A stretch of DNA of 23,264 nucleotides from Thermoplasmata archaeon (GCA_020343715.1 CP070808.1:2253702-2276965); one strand, 5' to 3'. Positions 1 through 8,135 are shown, counted from the first letter of the stretch. Numbers and translations are program-made. Notes: generated from the letters alone by a model not told the origin.

Positions 1-693
1 GGCCTTTACGGTGGTCTGGTAGGTGCCGGCGGTGGCGTTGGATGGGGGCACCACGGTGATGGTCACGGACCGGGTCCCGGCCGCGGGGACGGTGACCGAG
101 CTGACATGGGAGACGGTCCAAGTGCTGGGCTCTCCCGAGTGGGTCACGCTGACGGTGTCAGCTCCGTTGCCCGAATTGTTGATGGTGAGGGTGAATGTGA
201 CCGTGGAGCCTCCCACGGTGCTCTTGGAGGCGGTCGTCGTCGATGTCTGGATGCCGTACGTCTGGGACACCTTGGTGGTGGTGGTGATCTGCTCGGTGTC
301 GCCGAAGTCAGGGGTGGCGGTGACGACTATCTGCTTGCCCACGCTGTCAGCGCCGGCCGTGGAGGGCACGCCCACGGTGAGCGTCACCGACCGGGTCGCC
401 AGGGCGGGAACGGTGATGGAGGTCTGGCTCAACTGGGCGGTCCACCCCGTGGGAGGGGTCGAGTTGGTAAGGTTGACCGTCAACGAAGTGGTGGTCAGCG
501 TGTTGGTCACGTTGATCTTGAAGGTCGCCGAGCTCCCCGGTGCCACCGACTGGGTGTCCGACCCCTGAATGGTGAGGGAGATCGATGTGACCGCCTCCGC
601 ATCATCGGAGAGGACCACCACAGCCATACCGAGCAGAGCAAGGATGACCAGCGCCCAAACTAGGGCTCCTCTTGGAAATTGACCGCCTAGCAT
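1..693 (-). CDS. Secreted protein with NEW3/CARDB-like beta-sandwich repeats (partial, C-terminus off left edge)
   Basis: The minus frame is open from an ATG at 693 to base 1 (231 codons, no stop), so the 3' part is missing. Residues 9-30 form a hydrophobic signal peptide or anchor (ALVWALVILALLGMAVVVL). The rest is Thr/Ser/Val-rich and has at least two repeats of the NEW3/CARDB type: 'PGSSATFKINVTN' with 'VPALATRSVTLTV', then 'GGSTVTFTLTINNSGN' with 'VPAAGTRSVTITV'. Such immunoglobulin-like domains occur in archaeal cell-surface proteins. Several N-x-S/T sequons are present. The start is supported by GAGGT 7 nt upstream and a TATA-like TTTAATAAT at 725-733. It is probably exported and either anchored or in the S-layer. 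The exact role is unknown; the repeats alone do not distinguish adhesin, S-layer and transporter-associated proteins. Confidence 0.8.
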   Translation of the reverse strand, partial: MLGGQFPRGALVWALVILALLGMAVVVLSDDAEAVTSISLTIQGSDTQSVAPGSSATFKINVTNTLTTTSLTVNLTNSTPPTGWTAQLSQTSITVPALATRSVTLTVGVPSTAGADSVGKQIVVTATPDFGDTEQITTTTKVSQTYGIQTSTTTASKSTVGGSTVTFTLTINNSGNGADTVSVTHSGEPSTWTVSHVSSVTVPAAGTRSVTITVVPPSNATAGTYQTTVKA

Positions 694-724
694 CTAGACT
701 ACCTCACGTCAGAATAGGCACCGG

Positions 725-733
725 ATTATTAAA
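725..733 (-). promoter_or_regulatory. TATA box of the NEW3-repeat protein gene
   Basis: The minus strand reads CCTTTAATAATCC. It lies about 35 nt before the ATG at 693, giving a leader of roughly 10 nt that holds the GAGGT ribosome site. Confidence 0.5.
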
Positions 734-802
734 GGCTTTGTGAAATGAGGGGGGCCAACTTCGGGGTGCTGGCTAGGCCTGGAATCCGGTGATTTCCGCG
801 GG

Positions 803-821
803 TCCGGGGAACGGTCCCGGA
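803..821 (-). terminator. Hairpin just after the PAC2 gene
   Basis: TCCGGG (816-821 on minus) pairs with CCCGGA (803-808) around a 7-nt loop, six bases after the PAC2 stop codon. No T-run follows, so it may mark an mRNA 3' end rather than cause termination. Confidence 0.3.
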
Positions 822-826
822 GCACC

Positions 827-1663
827 TCAACCGTACATCCTCGGGGACGGCGGGGCCTTCATGACCTTGGAGGTCTTGGCCTGGCTACGGATGCTCTTTA
901 TCTGCATCTCGATGGCCTCGGCCTCCTTGTACAGGGGCTTGCTGTCGATGTGGATGTTGAGCACCAGCCGGTCGAGCACCTCGATGATGCGGGCCGCCGC
1001 CCGGGCGTCGGGATAGTTGGAGTGGGCCTCCGCCAGGAGGGATATCACGTCGAAGTCGCGGCGCTTGCCCTCGTTGAGCAGCACCCCGGCGACGCCCGTT
1101 ATCACGCCCTCGATGAAGGGCGATATGTCATGCTCGTCCAGGAGGTTCCTGGCCCCGGGGGTCGAGCCGACGCCGAAGAGCTCCAGGTTCTTGATCTTCG
1201 ACTCGATGTCGTTGTCCTCCTCCTTGGGCTCCTCTGCCTCCTCCTCCTCGAGGGGGATGTCCTCCTCGGGACGCTCGATGACCAGGCCCTCCGGGGAGAT
1301 GAGCATGCTGCAGCGTTGCTCTTGGATCCAGTCCAGGATGGCAGCCGAGATGGGCTTGATCAGGTTGGGCGGGGGCTGGAACTCGGAGATGAAGACGACG
1401 ATCTGGTCCACGTCCTCCTCGTCGGTCCCTCTCACCCTCTCAGAGGCGTAGATGCGCACGGTGTTCAGGGGCTGGGCGTTGCGGATGAGGGAGATGGACG
1501 GGAAGAAGTTGGAGTCCATGATGCCGATCTGCTCGAGCTCTAGGGCGTTCACAAGGTAGTTGGCCACGATGGAGCTCACGAGGCCGATGCTGGGGAAGCC
1601 GTCGATGACGGTGGCGCCACGTAGGTTGGTCTTCTTGAGCTCGTAGATGCTAATATCGCTCAT
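827..1663 (-). CDS. PAC2 family protein (proteasome assembly chaperone-like, COG2047-type)
   Basis: The 278-aa protein begins MSDISIYELKKTNLRGATVIDGFPS. It carries the PAC2 signature: an early 'IDGFPSIGLVSSIVANYLV' segment, 'MDSNFFPSISLIRNAQP', a strand leading to 'VVFISEFQPP', and later 'ELFGVGSTPGARNLL' and 'GVITGVAGVLLNEG'. A very acidic insert (IPLEEEEAEEPKEEDND) lies about two thirds of the way through segment two, and the C-terminus is helical. Archaeal PAC2 proteins resemble eukaryotic proteasome assembly chaperones, but their role in archaea is mostly inferred. The frame could extend to a TTG at 1699, but a TATA box at 1707-1715 would place the transcript start downstream of that TTG, so the ATG at 1663 is preferred. 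The gene is transcribed away from the divergent reductase gene. Confidence 0.85.
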   Translation of the reverse strand: MSDISIYELKKTNLRGATVIDGFPSIGLVSSIVANYLVNALELEQIGIMDSNFFPSISLIRNAQPLNTVRIYASERVRGTDEEDVDQIVVFISEFQPPPNLIKPISAAILDWIQEQRCSMLISPEGLVIERPEEDIPLEEEEAEEPKEEDNDIESKIKNLELFGVGSTPGARNLLDEHDISPFIEGVITGVAGVLLNEGKRRDFDVISLLAEAHSNYPDARAAARIIEVLDRLVLNIHIDSKPLYKEAEAIEMQIKSIRSQAKTSKVMKAPPSPRMYG

Positions 1664-1706
1664 CGGGAACACCAGTCCCTGGGTTGCCAGCGAATCCAAG
1701 TGCGTC

Positions 1707-1715
1707 TATTTAATA
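1707..1715 (-). promoter_or_regulatory. TATA box of the PAC2 gene
   Basis: The minus strand reads TATTAAATA, about 45 nt before the ATG at 1663. Its position argues against the upstream TTG start at 1699. Confidence 0.55.
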
Positions 1716-1782
1716 CCTCTCACGTTGGCTGGACAGGGTGAAACGAACGACCCCTGAACGGGCATGCTGGCCACCGCGCAAT

Positions 1783-1790
1783 GCTTATCA
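1783..1790 (+). promoter_or_regulatory. TATA-like box (GCTTATCA) of the reductase gene
   Basis: GCTTATCA lies 24-31 nt before the ATG at 1814. The same octamer sits at 20713-20720, the same distance before the UPF0016 gene, which supports a promoter role. Confidence 0.45.
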
Positions 1791-1813
1791 CAGGCCAAGG
1801 CCTTGAGGAGGCC

Positions 1814-2500
1814 ATGGACCCCAGGTGCGAGGGGAGCGGTCGTCCTTGGATAATCCTAAACTTCGCCATGTCGGCGGACGGCAAGCTGGCCCTCGCCGAC
1901 GGGACACCGGTGGGGATAAGCTCCGAGGAGGACATGGTGAGGGTCCACCGGATGAGGGCGGAGTGCGACGCTATCCTGGTGGGGGTCGGCACCGTGGCCG
2001 CCGATGACCCCAAGCTCCATGTGAGCCCTCGCCGGGTGGCCGACCCTCCACCCCTGACGAAGATCGTCCTGGACGCCTCGGGAAGGACTCCCGCCGCCGC
2101 CCGGTTCCTGAGGACCCCTGGGCAGTCCGTCGTGGCCACCATCGAGCCCACGGCGCCCCGTCTGGAGGAGGCCCTAGGCGACAGGGCCAAGGTCATCGCC
2201 TGCGGGGAGGGTCCCCTGGTGGACCTGGAGGTTCTCATGGGACACCTGGGGGTCATGGGCGTGTCCAAGCTTATGGTAGAGGGGGGCGGGGAGACCCTTT
2301 GGAGCTTCCTCTCGGCGGGGCTCGTGGACGAGTACAGCGTCTACATCGGGCCGATGATCATCGGGGGGGGCAGCGCCCCCACCCCCGCGGACGGGCCCGG
2401 TGCCCTCGTCACATCGGAGATCGTGCGCCTCGAGATGACCTCCATGGAACGGTTGGGGGAGGGCCTTTGGATCCAGTACAAGGTGGTCCCTCCGGACTGA
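1814..2500 (+). CDS. RibD C-terminal-type reductase (2,5-diamino-6-ribosylamino-pyrimidinone 5'-phosphate reductase)
   Basis: This 228-aa protein consists of the RibD reductase fold alone. The visible motifs are 'NFAMSADGKLA' (16-26), which opens the dihydrofolate-reductase-like fold, 'AECDAILVGVGTVAADDPKL' (49-68), 'VEGGGETLW' (155-163) and 'IGPMIIGGG' (178-186). In archaea, stand-alone enzymes of this kind reduce the ribosyl side chain of the GTP-derived pyrimidine with NAD(P)H, on the way to riboflavin and the F420 deazaflavin. The frame opens at 1781, but the ATG at 1814 is preceded by GAGGAGG with a 2-nt gap and matches the usual N-terminus. It overlaps the next gene by one base (TGATG). 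The family also includes dihydrofolate-reductase-like enzymes, but the motifs favour the RibD type. Confidence 0.88.
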   Translation: MDPRCEGSGRPWIILNFAMSADGKLALADGTPVGISSEEDMVRVHRMRAECDAILVGVGTVAADDPKLHVSPRRVADPPPLTKIVLDASGRTPAAARFLRTPGQSVVATIEPTAPRLEEALGDRAKVIACGEGPLVDLEVLMGHLGVMGVSKLMVEGGGETLWSFLSAGLVDEYSVYIGPMIIGGGSAPTPADGPGALVTSEIVRLEMTSMERLGEGLWIQYKVVPPD

Positions 2501-2955
2501 TGGCCGACAACATGCTCGGGACCTTGGCCAAGTGGCTGAGGGTGGCAGGGGTGGACTGCGAGTACGCCGACGGGATGGAGGACGACGAGCTGGTGGAGGT
2601 GGCCCGCTCGGGCCGCCGCGTCCTGACCAGGGACAGGCTCCTGGCCCAGCGATGCGGGGATGGGGGGTTGTACGTCCCCTCCGACGACCTGGACGAGCAG
2701 CTGATCCAGGTGTTCCGGGAGTTCCCCGCTGTATTGGACGGCGAGCCCCTCAGCCGGTGTCTGGTGTGCAACGTTAGGGTAGAGCCAGCTGACCCGTCCC
2801 AGGTGGTGGGTAGGGCCCCCGAGGGCGTCCTGGAGCGTCACGACGAGTTCTGGACCTGTCCCAGGTGTGGCAGGGCCTACTGGGCCGGGACCCACGTGGA
2901 GGCGATGCTGGAGCGCCTGTCCACGCTACGCGAGCAGGCCTCCGGAAAAGGGTGA
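2500..2955 (+). CDS. Mut7-C RNase domain protein with zinc ribbon
   Basis: The 151-aa protein begins MADNMLGTLAKWLRVAGVD, the typical opening of the Mut7-C (COG1656) PIN-like ribonuclease domain, with the conserved Asp at residue 3. 'VLTRDRLLAQR' (41-51) gives the second conserved Asp. Two Cys pairs (C87/C90 and C120/C123, CLVC and CPRC) form the C-terminal zinc ribbon, followed by 'YWAGTH'. Such proteins are predicted single-strand RNases in archaea and bacteria; substrates are largely unknown. The ATG overlaps the stop of the reductase gene by one base, implying translational coupling. The frame continues upstream inside the reductase gene, but only this start gives the family N-terminus. 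There is no obvious metabolic link to riboflavin synthesis. Confidence 0.82.
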   Translation: MADNMLGTLAKWLRVAGVDCEYADGMEDDELVEVARSGRRVLTRDRLLAQRCGDGGLYVPSDDLDEQLIQVFREFPAVLDGEPLSRCLVCNVRVEPADPSQVVGRAPEGVLERHDEFWTCPRCGRAYWAGTHVEAMLERLSTLREQASGKG

Positions 2956-2992
2956 CCGAGCCAGGGCTGTGGACCCTGTGGGATAGGATGCC

Positions 2993-3010
2993 GAGGCCCG
3001 CGGGGGCCTC
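2993..3010. terminator. Perfect 7-bp hairpin between convergent genes
   Basis: GAGGCCC and GGGCCTC flank the 4-base loop GCGG. The hairpin overlaps the stop codon of the minus-strand membrane protein gene and lies 37 nt after the RNase stop, so it could shape the 3' ends of both transcripts. There is no T-run. Confidence 0.35.
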
Positions 3011-4118
3011 AGCGAATCATGCCCTTCTTGCCGCAGGTTGGACACTCGATGGGAGTGGGCCGGTCCGCGGTGTACACCGGCACGATGCTCTTGCACGCAG
3101 GGCAGCGGACCTTGGACACAGGTTCGCCGGCGGTAGCGGGCGCGGCCGCAGGGGCCGGGACTGGAGCAGGCGCGGGTGCTGGTGCGGGTGCAGGTGCAGG
3201 CTCGGGTGCCGGGGCCGGGGCCGGCGCAGGTGCCACCGGCACGGCCGCCACCGGGGGCGGGGGCGCCTGGTAGGCGGGCGGCGCCACGGGCGCCGCTGGG
3301 GGAACCTCAGGCGGCGGCGGTGGCGCATAGGGCGAGATCGGCTCGGGTGCCGGGGCCGGGGCCGCGGGAGCGGGCTCCGGGGCAGCCGCTGGCGGCGTCG
3401 CTCCGTAGAGGGTGTCGTAGGATGTGGGAGCCGGCTCGGTGGGCGGAGGCTCCTCGGCTGCCACAGCGGCAGCGGCCCCGCCCGCGGCGGCGGGCTCCAG
3501 GAGGGCCTCCAGGTCGGCGCCCTCGGCAACCTCTGGGGCCATGGGCACTCCCTGCTTGAGGCTCCGGCTTATGGACGCCACGTACTCGAAGATGCCCAGG
3601 AAGATGAATATGGCATAGAAGAGCAGGCCCACGGCGACCAGGGTCATGTTGAACGAGTACGCCCTTATGGTGATGGTGTACTCCTCCTCGGAGGGTATCG
3701 ACCCGTCGGGCTCGACCACACGGACCCAGTACTGGGCCCCAACCGCGGTGAAGTCCGAGAGCTCCACGTTCCGACCTATGCGTTGGTCTCTCTCGCCCGC
3801 GGCAAGGAACTCGTCCCGTATCACGGTGTTGTTGTCCGAGTCCTTGATTATCTTCCCGCCTCTGTAGTTGGCCGAGTACAGGTGAACCTCTACGGCGGCT
3901 CCTTTGGACTCGACGTTGATGGTCACGTAGGTCATGCCGTCGTACACCGGGGTGATGTATCCCTCCTCGGGCATGGACTTGCCCTCGGGGCTGGTGAACG
4001 ACAGCTCCTGATTCTCCCCATTCAGTAGGTCAGTGACCAGTCCGAAGATAATCATCAGTATGGCCAGACCTAGAAGGATGACCTTGAAGACGAACGATAA
4101 AGCATCCTTTCTCTGCAA
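3009..4118 (-). CDS. Two-TM membrane protein with Pro-Ala-rich tail and C-terminal zinc ribbon
   Basis: The 369-aa protein has, in order: TM1 (about 8-30), an external beta-rich domain of about 120 residues, TM2 (about 152-178, '[18 protein letters not shown]'), a long low-complexity Pro/Ala stretch (about 205-335), and a zinc ribbon with CPAC and CPTC ending KKGMIR. With both termini inside, the ribbon would be cytoplasmic, carried on a flexible PA linker. I do not recognise a family with a known role. The start is a TTG (4116-4118) preceded by GGAGGG with 6 nt spacing; a TATA box at 4157-4164 fits. The gene is probably monocistronic and is convergent with the RNase gene. Zinc ribbons of this type often mediate protein or nucleic acid contacts, but nothing here shows the partner. 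Confidence 0.8.
   Translation of the reverse strand: MQRKDALSFVFKVILLGLAILMIIFGLVTDLLNGENQELSFTSPEGKSMPEEGYITPVYDGMTYVTINVESKGAAVEVHLYSANYRGGKIIKDSDNNTVIRDEFLAAGERDQRIGRNVELSDFTAVGAQYWVRVVEPDGSIPSEEEYTITIRAYSFNMTLVAVGLLFYAIFIFLGIFEYVASISRSLKQGVPMAPEVAEGADLEALLEPAAAGGAAAAVAAEEPPPTEPAPTSYDTLYGATPPAAAPEPAPAAPAPAPEPISPYAPPPPPEVPPAAPVAPPAYQAPPPPVAAVPVAPAPAPAPAPEPAPAPAPAPAPAPVPAPAAAPATAGEPVSKVRCPACKSIVPVYTADRPTPIECPTCGKKGMIR
3130..3400. repeat. Low-complexity GC-rich repeat encoding the Pro-Ala linker
   Basis: Degenerate tandem GGTGCN/GGCGCN hexamers (plus strand), such as 'gcaggtgcaggctcgggtgc', encode alternating Ala-Pro on the minus strand. All three frames stay open on the plus strand, producing spurious long ORFs here. 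The repeat number is likely to vary between strains. Confidence 0.75.
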
Positions 4119-4156
4119 TCAGAACCCTCCGGGCGGGGCATATCTCCCTTTCATGA

Positions 4157-4164
4157 TATATAAA
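4157..4164 (-). promoter_or_regulatory. TATA box of the zinc-ribbon membrane protein gene
   Basis: The minus strand reads TTTATATA, about 40 nt before the TTG start. The leader would be about 15 nt and would include GGAGGG. Confidence 0.6.
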
Positions 4165-4208
4165 TTGCTATATGGGAGCAGGCCCTGTTCGGGAGGCTGG
4201 CTGGGGCT

Positions 4209-6365
4209 TCAGGTGCTGAACAGCGGGGCGAAGACCAACGCGACTATTGACATAAGCTTGATGAGGATGTTCAGCGAGGGTCCCGACGTGTCCTTGAAGG
4301 GGTCGCCCACGGTGTCTCCCACCACGGCGGCCTTGTGCTCGTCGGAGCCCTTGCCGCCCAGGTTCCCCTTCTCGATCCACTTCTTCGCGTTGTCCCAAGA
4401 ACCCCCTGCGTTGGCCATCATCACGGCGATGAGGAAGCCGCTGGCGAGGGCGCCGGCGAGCAGTCCTCCCAGGGCCTCTGGGCCCATCACCAGGCCTACG
4501 ACGATGGGGGCCAGTATGACGATTATACCTGGAAGCACCATCTCCTTGAGCGCCTGCTGGGTGGCGATGTCCACGACCCTGGTATGGTCGGGCTCGGTCT
4601 TCCCCTCCATCAGTCCCTCGGTCTCGCGGAACTGCCTGCGGACCTCCTCCACGATGGACATGGCGGCCCGTCCCACGGCCCCCATGGTGAGGGAGGAGAA
4701 GAGGAAGGGGAGCATGGCCCCGAGGAAGAGCCCGGCGATGACGTAGGAGTTCGCCAGGTTTATCGTCTTGTTCGGGATGTCCGCGGTCTCTATGTAGGTG
4801 GCTACGAGGGCCAGGGCGGTCAGGGCGGCACTGCCGATGGCGAAGCCCTTGCCGGTGGCCGCGGTGGTGTTGCCCAGGGAGTCCAGGGCATCGGTCCTGT
4901 CCCGCACCTCCGGTGGGAGGCCCGCCATCTCTGCGATGCCCCCGGCGTTGTCGGCCACGGGCCCGTAGGCATCCGTTGAAAGGGTCACTCCCAGGGTGGA
5001 GAGCATGCCGACGGCCGCGATGGCGATGCCGTACAGTCCCGCCAGCTCGTTCGCGACGATGATGCCTATGGCAACGAACAGCACGGGGAACAGGGTGGAC
5101 ATCATCGAGACGCTGAGGCCCGATATTATGATGGTCGCCGGTCCCGTCTTCGCCGCGTCGGCCACCTGCTGGGTCGGCTTGTAGACGTCCGAGGTGAAGT
5201 ACTCGGTCATGTAACCGATCAGGATACCGACCACCAGGCCGGTGATCAGGGCGTAGATTATCTTCATGTTGATGCCGTCGACGCCGCCCAGGTCGCCAGT
5301 GTAGAGGGCCACGAGGACGATCGCCACTATAACTACGACGACGCCAGCCAGGTAGATACCGCGTCGGATGGCCATCAGCAGGACCTCCTGGTCCGGCTTG
5401 TCGCTGCTGGTGCGGACGAGGAAGATCCCTACCAGCGAGGCGATGATGCCCGCCCCGGCGATGAGGATGGGGATGATGACGTACATGTTCATCTTCTCAA
5501 CGTACTGCGCGACATCCAGACCGGATTGGTCCACGTTGATGTTGAAGGCCCAGGAGAGGAACACGATCGAAAGGGCGATGGCAGCGATTATGCTGTCCAC
5601 GTAGGACTCGAAGAGGTCGGCGCCCATGCCCGCGATGTCGCCCACGTTGTCGCCCACGTTGTCGGCGATGGTTGCGGGGTTGCGTGGGTCATCCTCGGGG
5701 ATGCCGGCCTCCACCTTGCCGACCAGGTCGGCCCCCACGTCGGCCGCCTTGGTGTATATGCCCCCGCCCACGCGGGCGAAGAGGGCGATGGAACTGGCAC
5801 CGAAGCCGAAGGAGAAAAGGATGAGGACCAGGTAGTTCCAGTTGGTCTTCCAGGCCTCGGCATCGGCGACCAGTTCCAGGTCGCCGATATCTAGGACTAT
5901 GTAGAAGATGGCGAAGACGAGGGATACGCCCATCAGGCCGAGGCCGACAACGGTCAGGCCCATGACCGAACCAGCGCGGAATGCCACGGTGAGACCCTTG
6001 TTGAGGTTCTGCCTGGCGCCCTCGGCGGTCTTCGCGTTGGCGCTCGTGGCGACCCGCATACCGATGTACCCCGACAGGGCGGAGCATGCGGCACCCGCGA
6101 TGAAGCTGATCGACATGTAGGGGGTCATCTCGTCCCACATCAAGCCAAGGCTGGCCAGGAATATCGCTACGACGGTGACGAAGATGAATAGCGTCCTGTA
6201 CTCCCGGGTGAGGAACGCGATGGCGCCCTCCTGTACCTTTCGCGAGATCGCCTGCATCTTCTCGTTGCCCGACGATTCCTTTCGGAGCATGCTCACGAGC
6301 ATGATCACGACGAACAGGGCGATCGCCGCCGTTATCGGTCCGATGGCCCATACCATCCAGTCCAT
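4209..6365 (-). CDS. hppA: Membrane-bound, ion-translocating pyrophosphatase (K+-dependent type)
   Basis: The 718-aa polytopic protein couples PPi hydrolysis to cation transport across the membrane. It contains the family signatures '[11 protein letters not shown]' (209-219) and 'DNVGDNVGD' (235-243), the '[16 protein letters not shown]' loop (465-480) and a C-terminal '[15 protein letters not shown]'. The potassium-dependence site reads [10 protein letters not shown] (498-507), with Ala502 and Gly505. This is the K+-dependent pattern; K+-independent enzymes carry Lys and Thr at these places. In the helix after the second signature, Glu253 of 'LFESYVD' sits where Na+-pumping enzymes have their gate Glu, with Asp257 four residues later, so Na+ or mixed Na+/H+ transport is possible. 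The ATG at 6365 has GAGG 4 nt upstream, and a TATA box lies at 6438-6445. The length is normal and no residue of the signatures is missing. Confidence 0.96.
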   Translation of the reverse strand: MDWMVWAIGPITAAIALFVVIMLVSMLRKESSGNEKMQAISRKVQEGAIAFLTREYRTLFIFVTVVAIFLASLGLMWDEMTPYMSISFIAGAACSALSGYIGMRVATSANAKTAEGARQNLNKGLTVAFRAGSVMGLTVVGLGLMGVSLVFAIFYIVLDIGDLELVADAEAWKTNWNYLVLILFSFGFGASSIALFARVGGGIYTKAADVGADLVGKVEAGIPEDDPRNPATIADNVGDNVGDIAGMGADLFESYVDSIIAAIALSIVFLSWAFNINVDQSGLDVAQYVEKMNMYVIIPILIAGAGIIASLVGIFLVRTSSDKPDQEVLLMAIRRGIYLAGVVVVIVAIVLVALYTGDLGGVDGINMKIIYALITGLVVGILIGYMTEYFTSDVYKPTQQVADAAKTGPATIIISGLSVSMMSTLFPVLFVAIGIIVANELAGLYGIAIAAVGMLSTLGVTLSTDAYGPVADNAGGIAEMAGLPPEVRDRTDALDSLGNTTAATGKGFAIGSAALTALALVATYIETADIPNKTINLANSYVIAGLFLGAMLPFLFSSLTMGAVGRAAMSIVEEVRRQFRETEGLMEGKTEPDHTRVVDIATQQALKEMVLPGIIVILAPIVVGLVMGPEALGGLLAGALASGFLIAVMMANAGGSWDNAKKWIEKGNLGGKGSDEHKAAVVGDTVGDPFKDTSGPSLNILIKLMSIVALVFAPLFST

Positions 6366-6437
6366 GTCCTCACGTCTCCTGACGGATAATCCCAGTCACA
6401 TCTGGGCCCCCCGTCTGGCGGTCGAATGGATTGCTGG

Positions 6438-6445
6438 TATATAAG
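6438..6445 (-). promoter_or_regulatory. TATA box of the pyrophosphatase gene
   Basis: The minus strand reads CTTATATA. A second A/T element (CTTAAATAA) lies immediately upstream at about 6448-6456. The predicted leader is about 50 nt, longer than for most genes here. Confidence 0.55.
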
Positions 6446-6458
6446 CGTTATTTAAGGG

Positions 6459-6683
6459 TCACATGAACGCTGGGTCGTTGTCGTCCATGGGGAGGGGGTC
6501 GGGCCCCTTTCCCACCGAGGCCATGGGCCGCACGTATGTCCTGTCGTCCAGGGGCTCCAGCTGGACCAGCCCCTTCATCACCAGGCCCCGGAGGGCCATG
6601 TCGAAGGCCGTGGGGCGGAGCCTGAGGGCCCGCCGAAGCTCCTCGATGGTGACCGGGTAGCGGGCCACCGCCTCCTCCAGCAT
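6459..6683 (-). CDS. Small winged-helix-like protein (74 aa)
   Basis: Residues 1-50 have the pattern of a helix-turn-helix with a wing: 'MLEEAVARYPVTIEELRRAL', 'TAFDMALRGLVMKGLVQLE', then 'DDRTYVRP'. The tail is Pro/Asp-rich. GAGG lies about 6 nt before the ATG. The coding region starts 43 nt after the stop of the 103-aa gene, and no in-frame ATG, GTG or TTG lies further upstream in that gap. It is the last gene of the operon led by the duplicated winged-helix regulator, so it may be a co-regulator. The fold is inferred from pattern only, and I cannot name a family. Confidence 0.6.
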   Translation of the reverse strand: MLEEAVARYPVTIEELRRALRLRPTAFDMALRGLVMKGLVQLEPLDDRTYVRPMASVGKGPDPLPMDDNDPAFM

Positions 6684-6726
6684 CTTCGCCTCGTCCGGTG
6701 TAACGTTCGGCGTCCTTCCGCCTCCG

Positions 6727-7038
6727 TCAGTAGTAGTACCTGGAGGTGGGGGTCTTCTCCTCCTCCTCCTTCTCCTCGGCCTGGTCCAGGACGTCTATGG
6801 AGATGATCATCTGGGCGGGCACCAGCCGCAGCTCCTCCTTGGGGGCGACCTTCTTCTTGCCCTTGCCCTTCCCGGCCTTGGCCGGGGGGGCGATGTCCAT
6901 GAGCAGGGCGTCGATGTTGCCCACCATGGTGTATCCCTTGAAGGTCCCCTCGGTCACCAGGGGCTCGTCCCGGGTCATCATGGAGGTCACCCTGTACCTC
7001 GAACCAGGCGTCAGCTTGAGTCTGTCCTCCTTACCCAC
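6727..7038 (-). CDS. Conserved-looking hypothetical protein, 103 aa, possibly Sm/beta-barrel-like
   Basis: The first 50 residues alternate as beta strands ('GSRYRVTSMM', 'VTEGTFKGYTMVGNIDALLM'). A Lys/Gly-rich loop follows (AGKGKGKKKVAPK), then a strand 'LRLVPAQMIISIDVLD' and an acidic tail ending SRYYY. The order of strands recalls a small Sm-like barrel with an inserted basic loop, but this is a weak guess. The start is GTG (7036-7038), supported by GGAGGAG 5 nt upstream, and only 27 nt separate it from the regulator's stop. Its position between two DNA-binding-type genes suggests a link to transcription or RNA handling; no function is assigned. Confidence 0.65.
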   Translation of the reverse strand: MGKEDRLKLTPGSRYRVTSMMTRDEPLVTEGTFKGYTMVGNIDALLMDIAPPAKAGKGKGKKKVAPKEELRLVPAQMIISIDVLDQAEEKEEEEKTPTSRYYY

Positions 7039-7065
7039 AATATCTCCTCCTTCTCCTCGTCGGCG

Positions 7066-8097
7066 CTAACGGCCCTCCTCCATCAGCTTCTCCAGGTGTT
7101 CCACCGTCTGCCTGTAGGACCTCAGGGACTGCCTCGCGTGCTCCTCGGTGAAGTTCCATGCCTTTGACAGGTCCCCGTACCTGATGCGGAACGCCTTTGA
7201 CGACCGGGGCGACTCGCCCCGCAGTCCCCGTTCCAGCAGGTCCAGGGCCTCCAGCTTCTTCAGGTGCCGGTACAGCGTGGGCTTGGACGTCTCCAGTACC
7301 GCCATGAGCTCGCGCATCGTCCAGCTCCTGTCGGGCCTGTCCATCAGGCAGTCCTTGAGCAGCCTGTAGGCCAGGTTCTCCCCTATGTCCCCACCCGACC
7401 TAGGGGTGCTCCACGGTGTCAGGTAACCGATGGCCTCCATCATGTCCACCAGGCGGGCCTGGTGGTCCGCCGAGGACGGCAACGGCGACCGCTCGGTGAG
7501 CACGAGGTTGAACCTGATGCGGGAGCTGGTCCTGTCCAGCACCAGGTTGGCCTCCCCATCCCTGCCCTTGCGGGAGGTGGCGCACTCGGCCCACACGGAG
7601 TCCACCTGGGCCCTCAGGGCCTCCAGGGCGCACTCGGCGTTGGTCTCGACGAACCGCCACGCCTTGCTGGGGCGTCCGAACCGCAAGTGATAGGACCTGC
7701 GCTTGCCCCCGCCGTCCGACTCCTCGTCCCCTGGAGCCAGCAGGTCCAGCTCCCTGAGCCTGAGCAGGTGACGGTACACCGTGGGTCGGCTCGCCTCCAG
7801 GTCATTACAGAGCCGCTCTACTGTGAAGCCCTGCTCGGGGTTGGAAAAGAAGCACTCCATGAGCATGCGGTAGGGGACTGAGGTGAGCACCTCCTCCCCC
7901 GGTCGGGGTGGGTCAGCGGTGCCCGAGAGGGCATCGGAGCCCTTTCGCGGCCTCCCCCGCCTCTTCCTCGGCGCGGGAACCACCTCCAGGCCCCCAGGCA
8001 GGAGACCCACGTCCCTCAGCAGGGCGGCGGCCACCGCGTCCACGTCGGTGCTGGCCGTCGGCGGTGTGTGACTGACCAGGGCTAGGCGGAATACCAT
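7066..8097 (-). CDS. Transcription regulator with duplicated winged-helix module and AT-hook
   Basis: The 343-aa protein carries 'KRRGRPRK' (45-52), an AT-hook-like minor-groove motif, and two copies of one module. Copy 1 (about 73-168) has 'SRPTVYRHLLRLRELDLL' and 'GRPSKAWRFVETNAE'. Copy 2 (about 242-338) has 'SKPTLYRHLKKLEALDLL' and 'GDLSKAWNFTEEHA'. Each copy is a helix-turn-helix with wing followed by a basic strand and a helix. A single chain could therefore bind DNA as a pseudo-dimer. The first 40 residues form a small separate segment. The ATG at 8097 is preceded by GGAGGGAGG, and a TATA box lies at 8136-8142. It heads an operon with two small genes. Its target is unknown; autoregulation is plausible but not shown. 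Confidence 0.8.
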   Translation of the reverse strand: MVFRLALVSHTPPTASTDVDAVAAALLRDVGLLPGGLEVVPAPRKRRGRPRKGSDALSGTADPPRPGEEVLTSVPYRMLMECFFSNPEQGFTVERLCNDLEASRPTVYRHLLRLRELDLLAPGDEESDGGGKRRSYHLRFGRPSKAWRFVETNAECALEALRAQVDSVWAECATSRKGRDGEANLVLDRTSSRIRFNLVLTERSPLPSSADHQARLVDMMEAIGYLTPWSTPRSGGDIGENLAYRLLKDCLMDRPDRSWTMRELMAVLETSKPTLYRHLKKLEALDLLERGLRGESPRSSKAFRIRYGDLSKAWNFTEEHARQSLRSYRQTVEHLEKLMEEGR

Positions 8098-8135
8098 GGG
8101 CGCTGCTGCCTCCCTCCGGGACGCGATGGCATACG

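Noticed and set aside
23..663. Plus-strand open frames over the left end
   Set aside because: They are antisense to the NEW3-repeat protein, whose minus frame is open to the edge, with a signal peptide and promoter.
2865..4028. Long plus-strand open frame, Arg/Gly-rich
   Set aside because: It is antisense to the PA-rich membrane protein gene; its openness comes from the GC-rich repeat, and its composition is not protein-like.
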